Assembly: GCA_963619325.1 (NCBI GenBank)
Contig: CAVEVQ010000023.1
Location: 1 to 41,687 of the forward strand
Direction: 5' to 3'
DNA length: 41,687 nt
DNA from: UBA1181 sp963619325
GTDB lineage: Bacteria > Bacteroidota > Bacteroidia > Bacteroidales > Paludibacteraceae
Shown piece by piece: positions 41,570 through 41,687 of this stretch. Numbering within the stretch: position 1 is the first letter of the stretch; every line of letters begins with the position of its first letter. A program made the position numbers and the translations under genes. Under the pieces are notes generated by a model that was not told the DNA's origin, did not search any database, and was given only the letters and a program-made list of their open reading frames with translations.

Positions 41570-41687
41570 ATGAGAGTCATTTATAGGCTGTTATTGGTGG
41601 CGGCAACGCTTTTCGGAATGTCGGGAGTACTTCATGCTCAGGACGAGATTGTGTGCGACCAATATCATTTCAATTACTATTTGGTGA
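41570..41687 (+). CDS. 5' end of an exported protein (partial)
   Basis: ATG at 41570 opens a frame that is still open at the right edge (39 codons). The N-terminus MRVIYRLLLVAATLFGMSG followed by VLHAQDEIVCDQ is a clear Sec signal peptide with cleavage near HAQ-DE; there is no lipobox. The visible mature part is too short to assign. It follows the T9SS module in the same direction, but a separate promoter upstream suggests an independent unit. May be another T9SS-linked surface protein. Confidence 0.7.
   Translation, partial: MRVIYRLLLVAATLFGMSGVLHAQDEIVCDQYHFNYYLV

Noticed and set aside
1..41687. Diversity-generating retroelement machinery
   Set aside because: No reverse transcriptase, Avd-like gene or template repeat was found in this window, so only the possible target is reported as a hypothesis.
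1..41687. CRISPR arrays, transposons, prophage or integrase genes
   Set aside because: No spaced short repeats, transposase-like or phage-like proteins, or tRNA-linked direct repeats were seen, even beside the tRNA genes flanking the 15272 gene.

Overview
The window looks like chromosomal DNA of a Bacteroidota bacterium, most likely an uncultured member of the Bacteroidales. Four things point there: promoters of the form TTG/TTTG, about 19-20 bases, then TAnnTTTG upstream of many genes; few Shine-Dalgarno sites; a tmRNA encoding the tag GENNYALAA; and type IX secretion (T9SS) components (a CHU_C-type sorted protein, an OmpA/PD40 protein and a PorP/SprF protein). No species can be named from the sequence alone.

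Layout. 1-445 is the 3' end of a GC-rich secreted repeat protein gene. 0.6-4.7 kb holds two small conserved proteins, an arginase-fold protein with damaged metal-binding motifs, a YcdX-like PHP phosphatase and an ammonium channel. 5.0-10.8 kb holds methionyl-tRNA synthetase and a two-gene heterodimeric ABC exporter. 10.9-13.3 kb is a probable cell-division/RNA-decay operon (coiled-coil protein, ZapA-like protein, RNase Y). 13.5-14.9 kb has tmRNA, tRNA-Ser(CGA) and a lipoprotein. 15.3-19.5 kb is one 1396-residue protein of four FISUMP-like units separated by three InlB-type B-repeats, paralogous to the fragment at 1-445. 19.6-19.9 kb has tRNA-Arg(TCT) and tRNA-Val(TAC). 20-32.3 kb is housekeeping: folC, PIN-PhoH ATPase, groES-groEL, fabG, an arginine-decarboxylase-like enzyme, a membrane-anchored metallophosphoesterase, purB and an MsbA-like exporter. 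32.6-41.3 kb is a T9SS surface module: a 2091-residue multi-domain protein ending in a CHU_C sorting domain, an OmpA/PD40 protein and a PorP/SprF protein. A further exported protein begins at 41570 and runs off the end.

How the genes work together. Most of the window is ordinary core genome in short operons separated by clear hairpin terminators; G-U wobble pairs in several hairpins show which strand they serve. The accessory interest lies in two places. First, the FISUMP/InlB protein has a GC-rich, C-ending-codon body joined abruptly to an AT-rich last half-unit encoding the same motifs with different codons. It also has a strongly diverged segment between fixed flanks in every unit. Second, the T9SS module looks like a cognate substrate/outer-membrane-partner set with about ten tandem Cys-containing Ig-like domains. 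No CRISPR array, transposase, integrase or phage gene was seen.
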